NCBI GenBank assembly: GCA_008508345.1
Contig: QNGE01003539.1
Span: forward strand, 17,667 to 81,666
Origin: Paragonimus westermani
Lineage: Eukaryota > Platyhelminthes > Trematoda > Plagiorchiida > Troglotrematidae
Reading direction: 5' to 3'
DNA: 64,000 nucleotides
Shown: positions 37,046-47,668 of the stretch, in pieces
How positions within the stretch are numbered: the first letter of the stretch is position 1
How the letters are laid out: each line of letters begins with the position of its first letter
Position numbers and translations under genes: made by a program
Notes under the pieces: model-generated
What the model was told of the DNA's origin: nothing
The model's input: the letters and a program-made list of their open reading frames with translations, nothing else
The model's database searches: none

Positions 37046-38390
37046 GTGACTGGCGATTTGGTCAATAAAGATTGTGCTTTATTGTACGCCTTCTCGCTAC
37101 AATGTTACCAAAAACTATTATTTATTCACTGCGTAACTATTCAATTTCTCAGAATGACGCGCGTTCCGCATATTTTGTCAAGCCCCACCGAAATATTGTA
37201 TGGTTGGGCAATCGTTCATCCTTGAGTTTCCTACTGAGAGAGCGTCTCGAAAAGAATTTTATTTTCTCGCATTGGATAGGTAAACATTCTCAAAAACTTA
37301 TCAAACAATCTGTCTGAAGAAGAGAATGAACAAGCGCGCATCGATCAGTAATGAAAGAAGATCAAACATATTTGTGCTCGCATTTCCAGTTGGCTAATGA
37401 CTCGATCGGAGCCAAATGATTTTCCATGGATGGCGGACTGGTACAATTTGGCGCTGCAAAGGCTGGACCAGTTTGATCAAGAAGACGTTGTTTCATTGAA
37501 TCGGATGCGAGAAAATGAAGTTTCCTGGTTCCACAATGAACGCAAGCTATAAGAACAACACAACCAATGTTCATTGAACTGCCTGTAAACCCACTGAGCT
37601 GCATCTGCGAAGCCCGGGGGAGTGGTGTCGAAAGCAACTTAAGTCGACGCGTGTTTGTAATGAGCGCTGAAAACATGACTCGTTTATAACGAATTCATTG
37701 AACTAGTGCATGGGAAATACATGCATACGCCTAACCCACTGTATAACTCATCACAACTTGGCATTCAAAAGTGATAACCGAAAACGCTTTCATTTGCTTA
37801 TTTCAGTCGTATACGTTCCGCTTCAGCATTTCTTATATTCATATATTCACGAGAATGCGCGAAATCCAGTTATGCATCCTGCCATTTACCTCACCACACA
37901 CTCATGGAATGGTGTCTCTCCACACGCTCTGATATTAATCAGTCAACTCTCAAGCCACTGTATATGGTGAACCAAGTATCCCTCTCACATATCTCCATTC
38001 AGTTGTGTGCAGTCTGAGCGACCCTCCTAGGTGCTCACTGCAGATTATTCAGATAATTCACAGATATTCTCCTTTTGCATGCTTACGGAGTATGAAAAAC
38101 TTCTATCATGTAAAACCGGCGAATACATTCCTGTCACTCATATATAGAGGCGAAGCAATAAATGTAACGTTTTGAGCCCATCATTCTTCCGTCATCCTGA
38201 CGCTTGTTGTAAGCTCTCTACCACTAAATCGCTTTTGAGAGGAATAACAAATATGTACAGTGGAACTGAGCACTGAACACCGTAAATACTTCTTCTGAAC
38301 TGACGCTTACAATTTTTTAACATTTCGGTAGTCGTGTTAGTGTGTTCGTGGACATTCACAGAAATCATGAACGGTCTTATAAAGTATTAT

Positions 38391-38391
<1 letters not shown>
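37046..38391. other. No recognisable gene
   Basis: Short frames such as 37362-37676 (minus) and 37710-37970 (plus) carry no motif. The stretch runs up to the microsatellite bordering the R2-like element. Confidence 0.5.

Positions 38392-38435
<44 letters not shown>
38392..38435 (-). repeat. (TAG)n microsatellite at the 3' end of the R2-like element
   Basis: About 14.7 perfect ACT units on plus, read as TAG in the sense of the element. It directly follows AATAAACGATG, the apparent end of the element's 3' UTR. It is either a simple-repeat tail made during reverse transcription or part of the target. Confidence 0.9.
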
Positions 38436-38859
38436 ATCGTTTATTTTGAAGAGCAATTTACACAACTTCTTGCAAAGAAAGAACAACCGGCGACACCAAT
38501 ATGGAATAAGAGAAATGGCAAGGGGAGTAAGCGGAAACAAGCTCACAGTCAAATGTTACGCGATGCGTAGTCGGCAACATTGTACATATAATGGGTCCTC
38601 GCATAAGAATGACAAGCGTTAATAGTTCAGGCATCAAAGAAAAACAGGGTAGGGGTGTGTGTCAAACAGTGTGCAGAAAATTGGAGGCACAGTATAGGAG
38701 AACTAAAAAAAAAAATTCGGTAAAGGTGAAGTGTTAAAAACAGTAAAACCCACAAAATCACAGGCTCTTCAGGGCACAAAGGTGCTATCACAGTCAAGGC
38801 TCACGCATCGGGACAGAATGTCCTTCATAGAGAGACGACTGTCAGGGAGGTGGCAACAG

Positions 38860-41800
38860 TCAACGCCAGGTTCCCCGCATATAGGTGTCGTAAGTTTTCA
38901 GGGAACCAAGAACAGTTAGTAGACATAGATCTGTGACTGCATAAGAAGGCAATCCGAGTCGAAGAATAGCGCTACATGAAGCAGGGAACATGATTCCGCG
39001 AAAGGAAATAATCACAGGTGAATGAGAGACAGAGTTCACCTCACAGCTCATGGTATGGAGCGTGGACAAAATGGCAGCTTTATGGGAGTCAGTACCGTAT
39101 TTCGCAGTCTTGTCGGTCCAGGCAAGTTGGCAACGGTAGTCGTCCACTATACTGACATCAAGCACCACAGCAGCGCCGCCACGAACCGCGATCACATCGG
39201 GTTTGATAAACGAGCTCGCCGTTGGTACTCGCAGCTCCTCGAAGACTGTATAGTCCAAGTTACGCAGTCGTCTCGCCAGGTCTTTAGCCACGCGGTTATG
39301 TCGAGCACAACGCGCATCGTGAGTGATCCAGCATGATTGCAGAATATGAGCGAGGCTTTCTGGTTGACCACAGTTGCCACGGCAGAGAACTGACTGGCCG
39401 CTTCGGTCACCTCGTGAGTTTCGGACCTTGGTCCGCAGCAGACTACACCTGAGCTGGATAGCACGAATAAAGATCCTGGGGAAGATGCGATCTGGATTGA
39501 ACAGCCAACGATTGGAGAGTGGAGAGCGTGATACTTCCCGAAGACCACAGCCATCAAGCGAGTGATAAAGCTTATTGGACCATGCAGAGTGGGCTTCCTC
39601 CTTGCTCGTCACCACTACACCCTGGACGCGTACCGGGACATTTACTTCCCTCAGGATAGGGCCAAACGAATGGTCTTTGACCACATTCCGCAGAACTGGA
39701 CATTGACTAGAGAGCAGTCTCTCCAGTCGGGATTTGCGCGAGATGGGGATAGTGGTGGATAAACTCGGGATGCCCAGACCCCCCAAACGAATTGGGGTGT
39801 GGATGTAGCTGATGGGCGTGTCCTTGGGAAGGCGCAGCCATTGCCGAACAAACTGGCGGACGGTACAGTCCATTGCTTTGAGCGTGTTCCGGTGCACTCG
39901 ACTCAGTATCAACGAGTGATTCATCTTGGGGATCAAATGTTGTCTCAGCAGATCTAAACGTTGATGCGGCTTCAATGGCGCTCTGGTCGTTTCGTCCAGC
40001 ATCGTGCGAAGCTGCAGACGGTGATTAGTGAATGCTTTACCTTTCCAGGTGAACGGGATACCTAGGTAGGTCACCGTGTCAATGGCGCTTAGTGAGCGGA
40101 TAGTATCCGGACCGAACTGAATAGACTCGTTGGAGATGGCGGTCACATTGTGTTTGTGATCACCGCGAATGACCATCAGTTTCGTTTTGCGCGTGTTGAT
40201 CTGCAGCCCGGATAATTCCAGAGCACTAGCGGCGGCTGCAAGCTTCTCGGAGAGTCGCGTGGGGTTTTCAGCAAGGAGGATCAGATCGTCGGCATAGGCA
40301 AAACCGCTGACCAGTGTGTCGTGGAACTGGTAGCCAAGCTCCGGTCGAGAAAGGGCCAGCACCTCATCCATCGCCATGATAAACAAAAGCGGGGACAGTG
40401 GGTCACCCTGGCGAACGCCACGCTGGGACCGAAGGACGGTGCTGCCAAGCGTGACGGAAGCATTCCGATAAGAGTCCGCGATGTAATGAGTCAGAGGTGG
40501 AGGGGCGCCGAAAGCTTGGGCCGATCTGATAATACAGTCCTGCGAGATGGAGTCAAATGCTTTGGACACGTCGATAAAGGCCGCACACAGACTTGAAGAG
40601 GTTGCACATGAGTTCCGAAGCAGCGCATGGAGCAGTGAGGTCGCCTCGAGGCAACCGTCACGATGCAGGAAGGCAAACTGAAGAGCGGGCAGATGCAAGC
40701 GCGCGTTCCAACGATCAGCCAATATCTTGTGAAAACAACGAATCAACGTCGAAGATACGGCGATTGGTCTGAGCTCGGTTGGAGATGAAGGATTATTAAC
40801 TTTCGGAACAAGCGTGATGCGAGAGCGGCACAGATGGATCGGACAACCTTGGGTCAGCAAGAAAAGGTTGAAGTATCCGGCCAGGGCATCAGCTTTCATG
40901 CGCTTCAAATGTTTGGGCAAAAGCTTGTCCAAACCCGGAGCGGTGTTCTCCATTTGCTTCAAAGTGCGTGATACCTCATCTCCGGTGATCGGGTCGACCA
41001 ATGACCAGTCCGGCGGCAGAATCGTGCGGGACGGTCGCTCATCAGGGTGCGGATGAGCCGATAGTACTTCGGACCAGTATTCGTTGGAACTATCCGGAAG
41101 GCCACGGTTCATTTTGTAGGCAGTTCTCCAATTGCCAGAAAAAACTGCAAAAGCAGCATCTTTCCTGCGCTGGTGGTACAGCGTTTGAATCGCTGCATAG
41201 TTAGCTCTCCGTATCTGTTTGCTGGTCACGAGGGCTCCGACGTTAATGCGAGCACGTCGTCGGGTATTCAGTCGCCAGGTGTACGGAAACGCTTGTGCGG
41301 CATGCATGTTCAACAGCGACTTAGCTTGTACCATCGTGAAAATACCTGCCTGAAGACCGCGGGCGATAGCTAGTAGTCCGTCGGTTTGTAAAGAAGCCTC
41401 GCTATTAGACTCCAGTTGGGTAATCACTGTTTGGATCAAACAGGCAAACCACTCGGGGTTTTCAGCAGCTTGGGACTCAGTACCAGATGTCACGTTGGTC
41501 TGCGAGACGGTGACTGGATTGGCAGTGGGGACAGGATTCCTCTGCCAACTCAGTGTATACAGACGCGTCCGGATGCTCTCCACAGTACGACCTGGGAAAA
41601 GTGACAGGAGCCGATTATGGAGTTCGCGTCGAGTAGGGCACGACGGGGCCAGCTCATCGGCATACTTGAGAAGGGAAGCCGATTCTTGCTGAGACCAATT
41701 TGTTCCGGCGGATTTCATGTGGTTGAGATTCTCACGGTTGCGTTCAACTGGATGAGCTTGCCTCCTGTGTTGACTGAGACCGATTTTGGTGGGAAAGGTG

Positions 41801-41982
41801 CGATCACAGTCGGCGCAGTCAAAGACTGTGGCATGCTGGACGTCAACGTCTTGCTCTTGATCATTCCTGCGTCGATGCATACGAGTATGAGCCGACAAGC
41901 CAGCGTTCGACTTGCAAATTCGGCCACATTCTGAACAAGCGTACTCCGCTCGCCTATCCTGTGTACTGTTAGAAGCCTGCAC
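38860..41982 (-). CDS. R2-like retrotransposon protein: zinc fingers, RT and restriction-like endonuclease
   Basis: The protein would bind the element RNA and the target DNA, nick one strand and reverse transcribe from the nick. N-terminal C2H2 fingers lie at residues 16-36 (CSECG...HTRMH) and 56-77 (CADCD...HRRQAH). A Myb-like helical segment lies at about 96-146 (W96, F129, W146). RT motifs are LVPK (391), FIDVSKAFD (469), RGVRQGDPLSPLLF (521-534) and FAYADD (561-566). The knuckle at 867-884 has the spacing C-x3-C-x7-H-x4-C. The endonuclease shows KPDVI (927-931) and LDVS with Asp at 942, plus downstream Lys. There are no stops or frameshifts, and the length is close to other R2 proteins. 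The frame opens at GTG, with a stop shortly upstream and no in-frame ATG before finger 1. The first Met is inside finger 1, so initiation must be unusual, or the chosen GTG is only nominal. Confidence 0.9.
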   Translation of the reverse strand: MQASNSTQDRRAEYACSECGRICKSNAGLSAHTRMHRRRNDQEQDVDVQHATVFDCADCDRTFPTKIGLSQHRRQAHPVERNRENLNHMKSAGTNWSQQESASLLKYADELAPSCPTRRELHNRLLSLFPGRTVESIRTRLYTLSWQRNPVPTANPVTVSQTNVTSGTESQAAENPEWFACLIQTVITQLESNSEASLQTDGLLAIARGLQAGIFTMVQAKSLLNMHAAQAFPYTWRLNTRRRARINVGALVTSKQIRRANYAAIQTLYHQRRKDAAFAVFSGNWRTAYKMNRGLPDSSNEYWSEVLSAHPHPDERPSRTILPPDWSLVDPITGDEVSRTLKQMENTAPGLDKLLPKHLKRMKADALAGYFNLFLLTQGCPIHLCRSRITLVPKVNNPSSPTELRPIAVSSTLIRCFHKILADRWNARLHLPALQFAFLHRDGCLEATSLLHALLRNSCATSSSLCAAFIDVSKAFDSISQDCIIRSAQAFGAPPPLTHYIADSYRNASVTLGSTVLRSQRGVRQGDPLSPLLFIMAMDEVLALSRPELGYQFHDTLVSGFAYADDLILLAENPTRLSEKLAAAASALELSGLQINTRKTKLMVIRGDHKHNVTAISNESIQFGPDTIRSLSAIDTVTYLGIPFTWKGKAFTNHRLQLRTMLDETTRAPLKPHQRLDLLRQHLIPKMNHSLILSRVHRNTLKAMDCTVRQFVRQWLRLPKDTPISYIHTPIRLGGLGIPSLSTTIPISRKSRLERLLSSQCPVLRNVVKDHSFGPILREVNVPVRVQGVVVTSKEEAHSAWSNKLYHSLDGCGLREVSRSPLSNRWLFNPDRIFPRIFIRAIQLRCSLLRTKVRNSRGDRSGQSVLCRGNCGQPESLAHILQSCWITHDARCARHNRVAKDLARRLRNLDYTVFEELRVPTASSFIKPDVIAVRGGAAVVLDVSIVDDYRCQLAWTDKTAKYGTDSHKAAILSTLHTMSCEVNSVSHSPVIISFRGIMFPASCSAILRLGLPSYAVTDLCLLTVLGSLKTYDTYMRGTWR

Positions 41983-42068
41983 GGAGGTGCTGGCGGTAAG
42001 TTCATTTTATTGATCGATTGTAACCAGTACGTTAAAACCAGGTAGAGTGGTTGGCCCTATCTGGAGTT

Positions 42069-42146
42069 GCTGAACGCCTAGCCAGTCAAGGTTTATACCA
42101 AGACTGCCCAGTCGGCACCATGAGGAGGTGGTTCAGCGCGCCGTCT
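42069..42146 (-). ncRNA. Candidate HDV-like self-cleaving ribozyme at the 5' end of the R2-like element
   Basis: Reading minus from 42146, a double-pseudoknot fold of the hepatitis-delta-ribozyme type can be drawn. P1 is AGACGGC (42146-42140) with GCCGACT (42116-42110), six of seven paired. P2 is GCTGAAC (42137-42131) with GTTCAGC (42075-42069), seven of seven. P3 is ACC/GGT (42129-42127, 42119-42117) closed by loop TCCTCAT, whose CC can pair with the GG after P1 (P1.1). P4 is CAGTC..GG with CC..GACTG (42106-42098, 42091-42083). The joining strand has C42081 followed by TAG, fitting the C-N-A-purine pattern around the catalytic cytosine. R2 elements are known to use such ribozymes to free their 5' ends. 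Cleavage would fall at the microsatellite border. The fold was drawn by eye. Confidence 0.65.
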
Positions 42147-42178
42147 ATTATTATCATTATTATCATTATCATTATCAC
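42147..42178 (-). repeat. TAA/TGA-type microsatellite at the 5' border of the R2-like element
   Basis: In the element's sense it reads GTGATAATGATAATGATAAT and on to TAATAAT, directly abutting the predicted ribozyme cleavage point. Both flanks of the element are therefore trinucleotide repeats, though of different unit. Confidence 0.8.
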
Positions 42179-43032
42179 ATTTCGCAAATCATTTGTGATA
42201 AACACGCTCGGCTGAAGGCAACAACCGCAAACTGTTTCAGCTGACTCTTCTGAAACTACTGACGGAAATTCGAAGACCCACAAGCAGCTGGAGACTAATT
42301 AGAGTGAATGGGGGTCAAAGTTCACAATAACACTGAAGGTATATATTATTGCGAGTATAGTTTAGATGCTTGATATTTGACTCCACAGGTGTAACGCTGC
42401 ACCAGTTTTTCTGATTCTTTGGTTGTATTTGAAACTGTATTCTTGGTCATGACATAAAAATTGCTCACAGAACAGCAAGGCTGGATAGTAGCATTCGGAG
42501 GTATGAAAATGAAGCTGTGATGGTGATGCAAAATAAGAAACTTGTGAATCTGGTTGGCTAATGAGACGATAACTATGCAGTGCTTCGATAATTTTTTGAA
42601 TACACCAAGAATTGATCGATTTGTAAACTATTCGATCAATATAGTCGTGTGTTGACCATTATTTATATTGAATCCTCCTGGCAGTATTTCATCAACACTA
42701 GCGAAATAAGAGATGCGTGGTATTGAAGATTCCAAATAATTTTTAAACTGTTCAGTCTTCCCATTCAATATCCCAAACGACTTCAAAGACCGTGAGAACT
42801 CTCTGGACTTAAATACGCTCTCATACCGTAGCGGCTGTGGGTTGCTTCATACGCAATAGCTGACTTCGAGAAGGTAATGACGTTGAATCGAGCTTGCCAC
42901 GAAAAAGTTAAGGACACAATTAGGATGAGCACACCTGTAACTGCTGTTTGGAGCTCAAGAAATTGATCAGCACAGATCCGAGGGCATTATTATGCACAGT
43001 ATGCTTTCTGAAGAAAACTCTGATATTGCTAA
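42179..43032. other. No recognisable gene
   Basis: Only short frames without motifs. A 16-nt match (AGAAATTGATCAGCAC at about 42957) to the end of the solo LTR at 52224 occurs, but the similarity does not extend convincingly. Confidence 0.5.
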
Positions 43033-43229
43033 TTAAAAGGCGCACGATTCAATCCGCTGGGAATGCTTAACATCACTCAATGGTCTTTCCAGCGTAACAA
43101 CCTCTGGTGTAAATCGTGTGCCATCAGTCAGCGTCAATGATACTCGACATCTGAGAATACCATTCTCAACAGAATAAAGAATGCAACGGACGGACGCAGC
43201 ATGGCCCAAAACCCGCTTAGAGTTGCCTA
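43033..43229 (-). CDS. Possible terminal coding exon of an unidentified host gene
   Basis: In minus sense a pyrimidine-containing acceptor (GACTTGGTCTCAG) precedes a frame of about 65 codons ending in TAA at 43033-43035. The reading (GNSKRVLGHAASVRCILYS and, after a few more residues, RCRVSLTLTDGTRFTPEVV) alternates hydrophobic and polar residues like a beta-rich domain and has balanced composition, unlike the noise frames nearby. I do not recognise the family. No upstream exon could be identified, so this rests only on the splice signal and composition. It may still be chance. Confidence 0.3.
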
Positions 43230-46200
43230 CTGAGACCAAGTCAATGATTATCCATTAAGAAACATCAGATTAAAGTGAAACTGCCGAACTCTTTCACGAA
43301 ATCCGGCCAACTGCCTCTGGTACTGACCAGGGAGACTTGCGCATAGATGCCGACTGCAGTTCAGAGGTTTGGTAGAAACCGACTCAACAGTTCAATTAGG
43401 AATATTGTCATCAAAGCTCACTACAACACAACGACTCAGCAGTTCGAATTCAAAAAGTCTCATGAAGTAGATTCATCTACTAAGCTTATGATGGGCATTC
43501 GTATTTTTCTTACACCAACATGGCTCCAAGATTAACTAAAATGGACAAACCTCCACACTTGTGTTCCAAAGGAAGCCTATTCATAGTGGATATCGCGGAG
43601 ATCCAGTGTAAGGGAGAAGTAAATGACGACAAATTGTTCGGCCTCGGTATGACAAATTTGTGATGATGGAGAAAACGGTAAACGTGGTAGTGTACCATTT
43701 TTTTGTTAACGCACTCGAAGGCCTCAGGCGTTCGTGGCAAGGTGGTACTGGATCTTCTAGCACTAGTTTGGCAAATCGTGAACATCACTCAAAACTTCAT
43801 TTATTTGATTAATGTGAGTTATGGTTTTGTTCAACCTACAGAGATACCGACATAATCTTGAACAATGCTGTGCGTAGGAAGATTAGATAGCGCAGCATGT
43901 CCAGGACCATGAGCAATGCGAGGTGAGCCAAACACAATCTTGTCGTGAGTACATGTTTGTCGACGAAGTTGTCTTGATGGGAAATCTAAATGTTGCAGCT
44001 TCACTTGGTCCGGGTGATAACGTCATAATTAAATTCAGTTGTGTATTCAGAACTAAACAATACGCTGTCCAACATAGGAGTGAAGTCCTTGTGGGGATGT
44101 AGATGAATCTTGACAAGGTTGAGTGACCGGATCCCACCACCGCGTTGAGCCTCGATGATCACTGACAGAAAATTGTTGGGGGAATACTGGATGCCGCTGG
44201 CAAGCACGTTCTAGTGAATTAAACCTGACATGATGAAACGTGCAGACACCAAAAGAATAGAACCAGACGTCTGACTACATCAAAGCGTCTAGCCTGCGAC
44301 GTATGCCAGCTAGGACAAAATGAATTTGCGTTTGTTGAGTATGTCATGTGGTGCAATCGTATCACAGTTGGTATTACAGAGGACTTGTTTGTCTTAAACA
44401 GCTGAAGGCGAATCCTAAGCTTTATCAAAGGGAAGTCGCAACCCACACACAGAGTCGGGCTACTATTGCACGACTGCAAATGTCTATTTAGGCTGCCAGC
44501 GCGGAATCAGAAGTGGCCAACACTATGGGTAAACGGTACGTAAGCGTAGACGACAGAAATGAGGGGCTGATGGGCTTATAGGTAGTAACCTAACTGAACT
44601 GACCCGAATATCACTGCCACGGCTGACAATCAAAGCAGAGAATCTGCTAGCACATAAATCCCTCTGCCTGAACTTGGTATTCTTGTCTTCCCTAGAAGCT
44701 GCACCACCGAATTAACGAGGTCGTTTGCGGCACATTTTAATCACTCTTGGTCAAACTGCTCTCTACCGGATGCCTGCAACCAGTTCTACTAATATCATTA
44801 TTCAGAAGTGAACGCAGATAAGACCGCGAATGTATTGACCAAGAACGCTGTTTTAAGTGGTCTCCAACGTAGCGATGAGCATATTGGATGAATTTCTCCG
44901 GTCAAAATTTGAAGTCCTCGAGCTCATCACGATCCTGCCGGTTGCCCATGACGTTTGAATGAATGCTGCCGACGCTGGACTGCCATAAACATTATTTGCA
45001 GTTGAGTTTCAGAGATTCTTACAAGTTTGATCTTTCTACGGAAATTCAACAGTCATGGTGTCGATGAAATCCTACCCACATGGCCTAAGGATTATCAAAC
45101 TGAAAAAAATATCATTGTCGAAGTGAACGGATATCTGTCAGAGTGGCCCCCCAAATGCGGTGGCGTTTTGCAAAGACCCATTTGATTTGGTTAGTAGGGA
45201 CAGTGTGAAGTGAAACCGAAACTAAAGGAAAGCGCGTCGTACTGTTTTGAACCGCGAATAATCAATGTCTTTCACCCTTGCGTTGCAGAGTCGGCAGTTT
45301 GCGCGGTCTCCTAAGAGAAGACAGCAGTCCAGAGCAACTTGGTCAGCCGAACCTTGACTAATGTTATGTGTACTCGATGACCTGTTGCTCGCGAGATCTC
45401 GTTCTTTCTCTCAGCGGGTATGCTGCAGTATAATGTACGTCGCCACTAAAATAATCCCGAAACTGGATCGATTGATATTGCGAGATACATCTTGTGTTCA
45501 CAGTTCAGTGGCGCGCCCCCTAACAGATTCGCTATCGGTTCTGTTGTGGTTTACCTGATGACGTACTCCGCATTACAGTCCAAAATTATTGGATACGCAA
45601 ACTCAAACGCTACACGTTGGAGCTCTACATTCGTACCGTAGGTTTTCTGATTGGGCGGTTGGATTCGCAGTTAAGTGCCTGTCTGCATATGTCATGGTCT
45701 TTTCCGAATTAATATCTGTTAGTCTACAAGTACATGTAGAAATCTCTCCGTTCACAAACAGCCAAGCTCGCAGATTGCTGCTGATTTTTCCCGCGAAACG
45801 TTGTCGACGCTATAAACTGTTTCTCTCATGTTTCATTTAAAGATGAATGGGTAATTGTGTCCATGCGTTATTTTTCACGAGTGCAAACGTAAATTGTACA
45901 CCACTTGTTGCTATGTAAATGACTCCCGTTTCTGTAGCTGAGTCAATTCCAGCCCGAGTACAGGAGTTCACAATCAGATATGTATTGTTCAACATAAATG
46001 CCACAGTATTTATCAACACACCGCTTCATAGAGAATAGCACATCCAACGTTACTGTGTGCAGCGAAATCACACCAGAGCATAGTCACAATATATGTGATA
46101 TGATTGTGTGTATTTTCTTCCCCAATGTTAATCCAGGTCCTCTAGTGGTTGTTCGTGAAACGCCTAATCTACTCGCAATATCTGTAGATAGGCTGAATCT

Positions 46201-46990
46201 AAATAGTCGAGTTAGTAAGCAACGAGAGTCTACAAATTGGGAGCCTGTCGAGCAACCGACTGGGAACCAGAATGGAAGACAGTTGTGTTGGCGAGTTTCT
46301 TAACATTGGAGTGCGAAAACGCAAGAAAGTCACCAAAAACAGAATAGAAAGAAACAACATACCTCTATATTTACACATTGAATGTACGAGTTCCGAGACT
46401 AACAGTTAACGTGAATGTGATTAAGTGCAACGCTAGTGTTATGGCAGACCGGTCAAGCGCAGAAATGAAACTAGGGTACATATAAACAAAGCCCCAGCAA
46501 TGGGACGTAGGGAAGGAAACCTACTCGAGAGAAGGATTCCACAAGTAAACGATATTAATATTTAGTGATGCATCGGGAATAACGTTCGTGGTAGAGAAGA
46601 TTTGTCGCGCGTGTACGTTGGTTGATCATGTCAGTTTTGCAAGAGAGGCTCGTAATCAGCTCCGAGAGGATTTCAAATGTAAGATGAAGGATCAACGTGA
46701 AGGAAGTAAACAAAGACAGGGAACGTGGTCGCTGATTCTACGAAACACATTACAGCTGTCAGGCACTCAGAACTTGAGAGGACCAACTGGCAACAGATGA
46801 CAGTTGTCCAAATGTTTCAATCACTCATCTGTTGTCTGGTCAGGTTGAAGAAGGAGAAACTCAGCACGGACCTGATTGGGTCAGGGAGATATTTGGTCTC
46901 AAGTCGTGAACTGACCAGCTCAGATTTTTGATGCTGTCGAGTTTCGTCCGTTGAAAGAAAAAGTGAGATGATTTGGAAAATTTTAAGTAA
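43230..46990. other. No recognisable gene
   Basis: Several short frames on both strands (for example 43883-44140 and 45998-46303) have no secure assignment. The plus frame at 45998-46303 contains NVNPGP followed 20-odd residues later by LNLNSRVSKQ. This resembles the NPGP...LN-RS pattern near the start of some CR1/L2 retrotransposon ORFs, but nothing else of such an element is readable. Confidence 0.4.
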
Positions 46991-47668
46991 TCTGTGGTGG
47001 AGAGCTTTTCCGTGATGCGCGTAATAGATTCACACTACTTAACAATGTGCATTCAAAATTCTACCTATTGTCAATCTGTGTAGGAATGTAAAATGTTCAC
47101 GCTCAACAGCCAATCCATATTTCAGGCTGGTGACCTAAGCAAATTATTGCATCACCAATTTGCGAAAAAGTCATTCAAGCAGCCTGAGACAAATGGTCTT
47201 TTAATTCGTTTGGAAACAGTAGCCAAAGGGATGAATTCATGGGACGATAACTTTTCTTGCACTCTGATGAGCCACAGTTGTGCATTCCACAATGTACTCA
47301 CACTGGAGGTTTATTCGAAGAATTTAATGTGAATTTGCACCTGCAACATAAGACTGTTCAAAGAACAATTTCTATGGACAACTCGGTGGTGTTTCTATGG
47401 GTCCAACACTTTGGTTGGTTCTGACAGATATCCTCATGATTCTAATTGAACAAACCTGTGCAGATTTGTCAAAATCCACTGCTTCTACAAACCACGCATT
47501 TTTGATGTTTTATTGATCGTCTCTATATCTGACTAAATAAATCGATTTTCAACAGTTTACACAAAACTGCGAGCGTGAACTGTGGGATGGAACGGAACAA
47601 TTTAATGGCGTTCCTGGATTCACTACTCACACTTTTTCAAGATGGTTCACTTATGCGCTCTGTGCAAT
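46991..47668 (+). pseudogene. Old Penelope-like element fragment, locus B (uninterrupted)
   Basis: This is the second copy of the PLE segment at 1606-1970 plus 3980-4257. It is continuous across the motif B junction (near 47383-47400), showing the state before the 2.0-kb insertion. It also keeps the 37 bp missing at locus A (about 47120-47160). The upstream frame 47093-47332 is open but ends before the motif region, and motifs B and C are in different frames. It is a non-functional remnant. Similarity to locus A begins sharply at 46991. Confidence 0.7.

Larger units (their letters stand above)
38436..42146 (-). mobile_element. Near-intact R2-clade non-LTR retrotransposon (about 3.7 kb)
   Basis: In minus sense the parts are a candidate HDV-like ribozyme (42146-42069), a 5' leader of under 100 nt, one 1040-residue frame (41982-38860), a 424-bp 3' UTR with an 11-T run near 38710, and a (TAG)n tail. 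Domain order and the single ORF with a C-terminal restriction-like endonuclease place it in the R2 group rather than CR1, RTE or Jockey. No 28S or 18S rDNA flanks it. Instead the 5' side is a TAA/TGA-type microsatellite and the 3' side is (TAG)n. The octamer GTGATAAT occurs at the outer edge of both sides (42178-42171 and 38393-38386), a possible target duplication. The open frame suggests recent activity. Confidence 0.85.

Noticed and set aside
42950..43010. LTR fragment sharing AGAAATTGATCAGCAC with the solo LTR end
   Set aside because: The match is 16 nt and fades immediately; could be chance.
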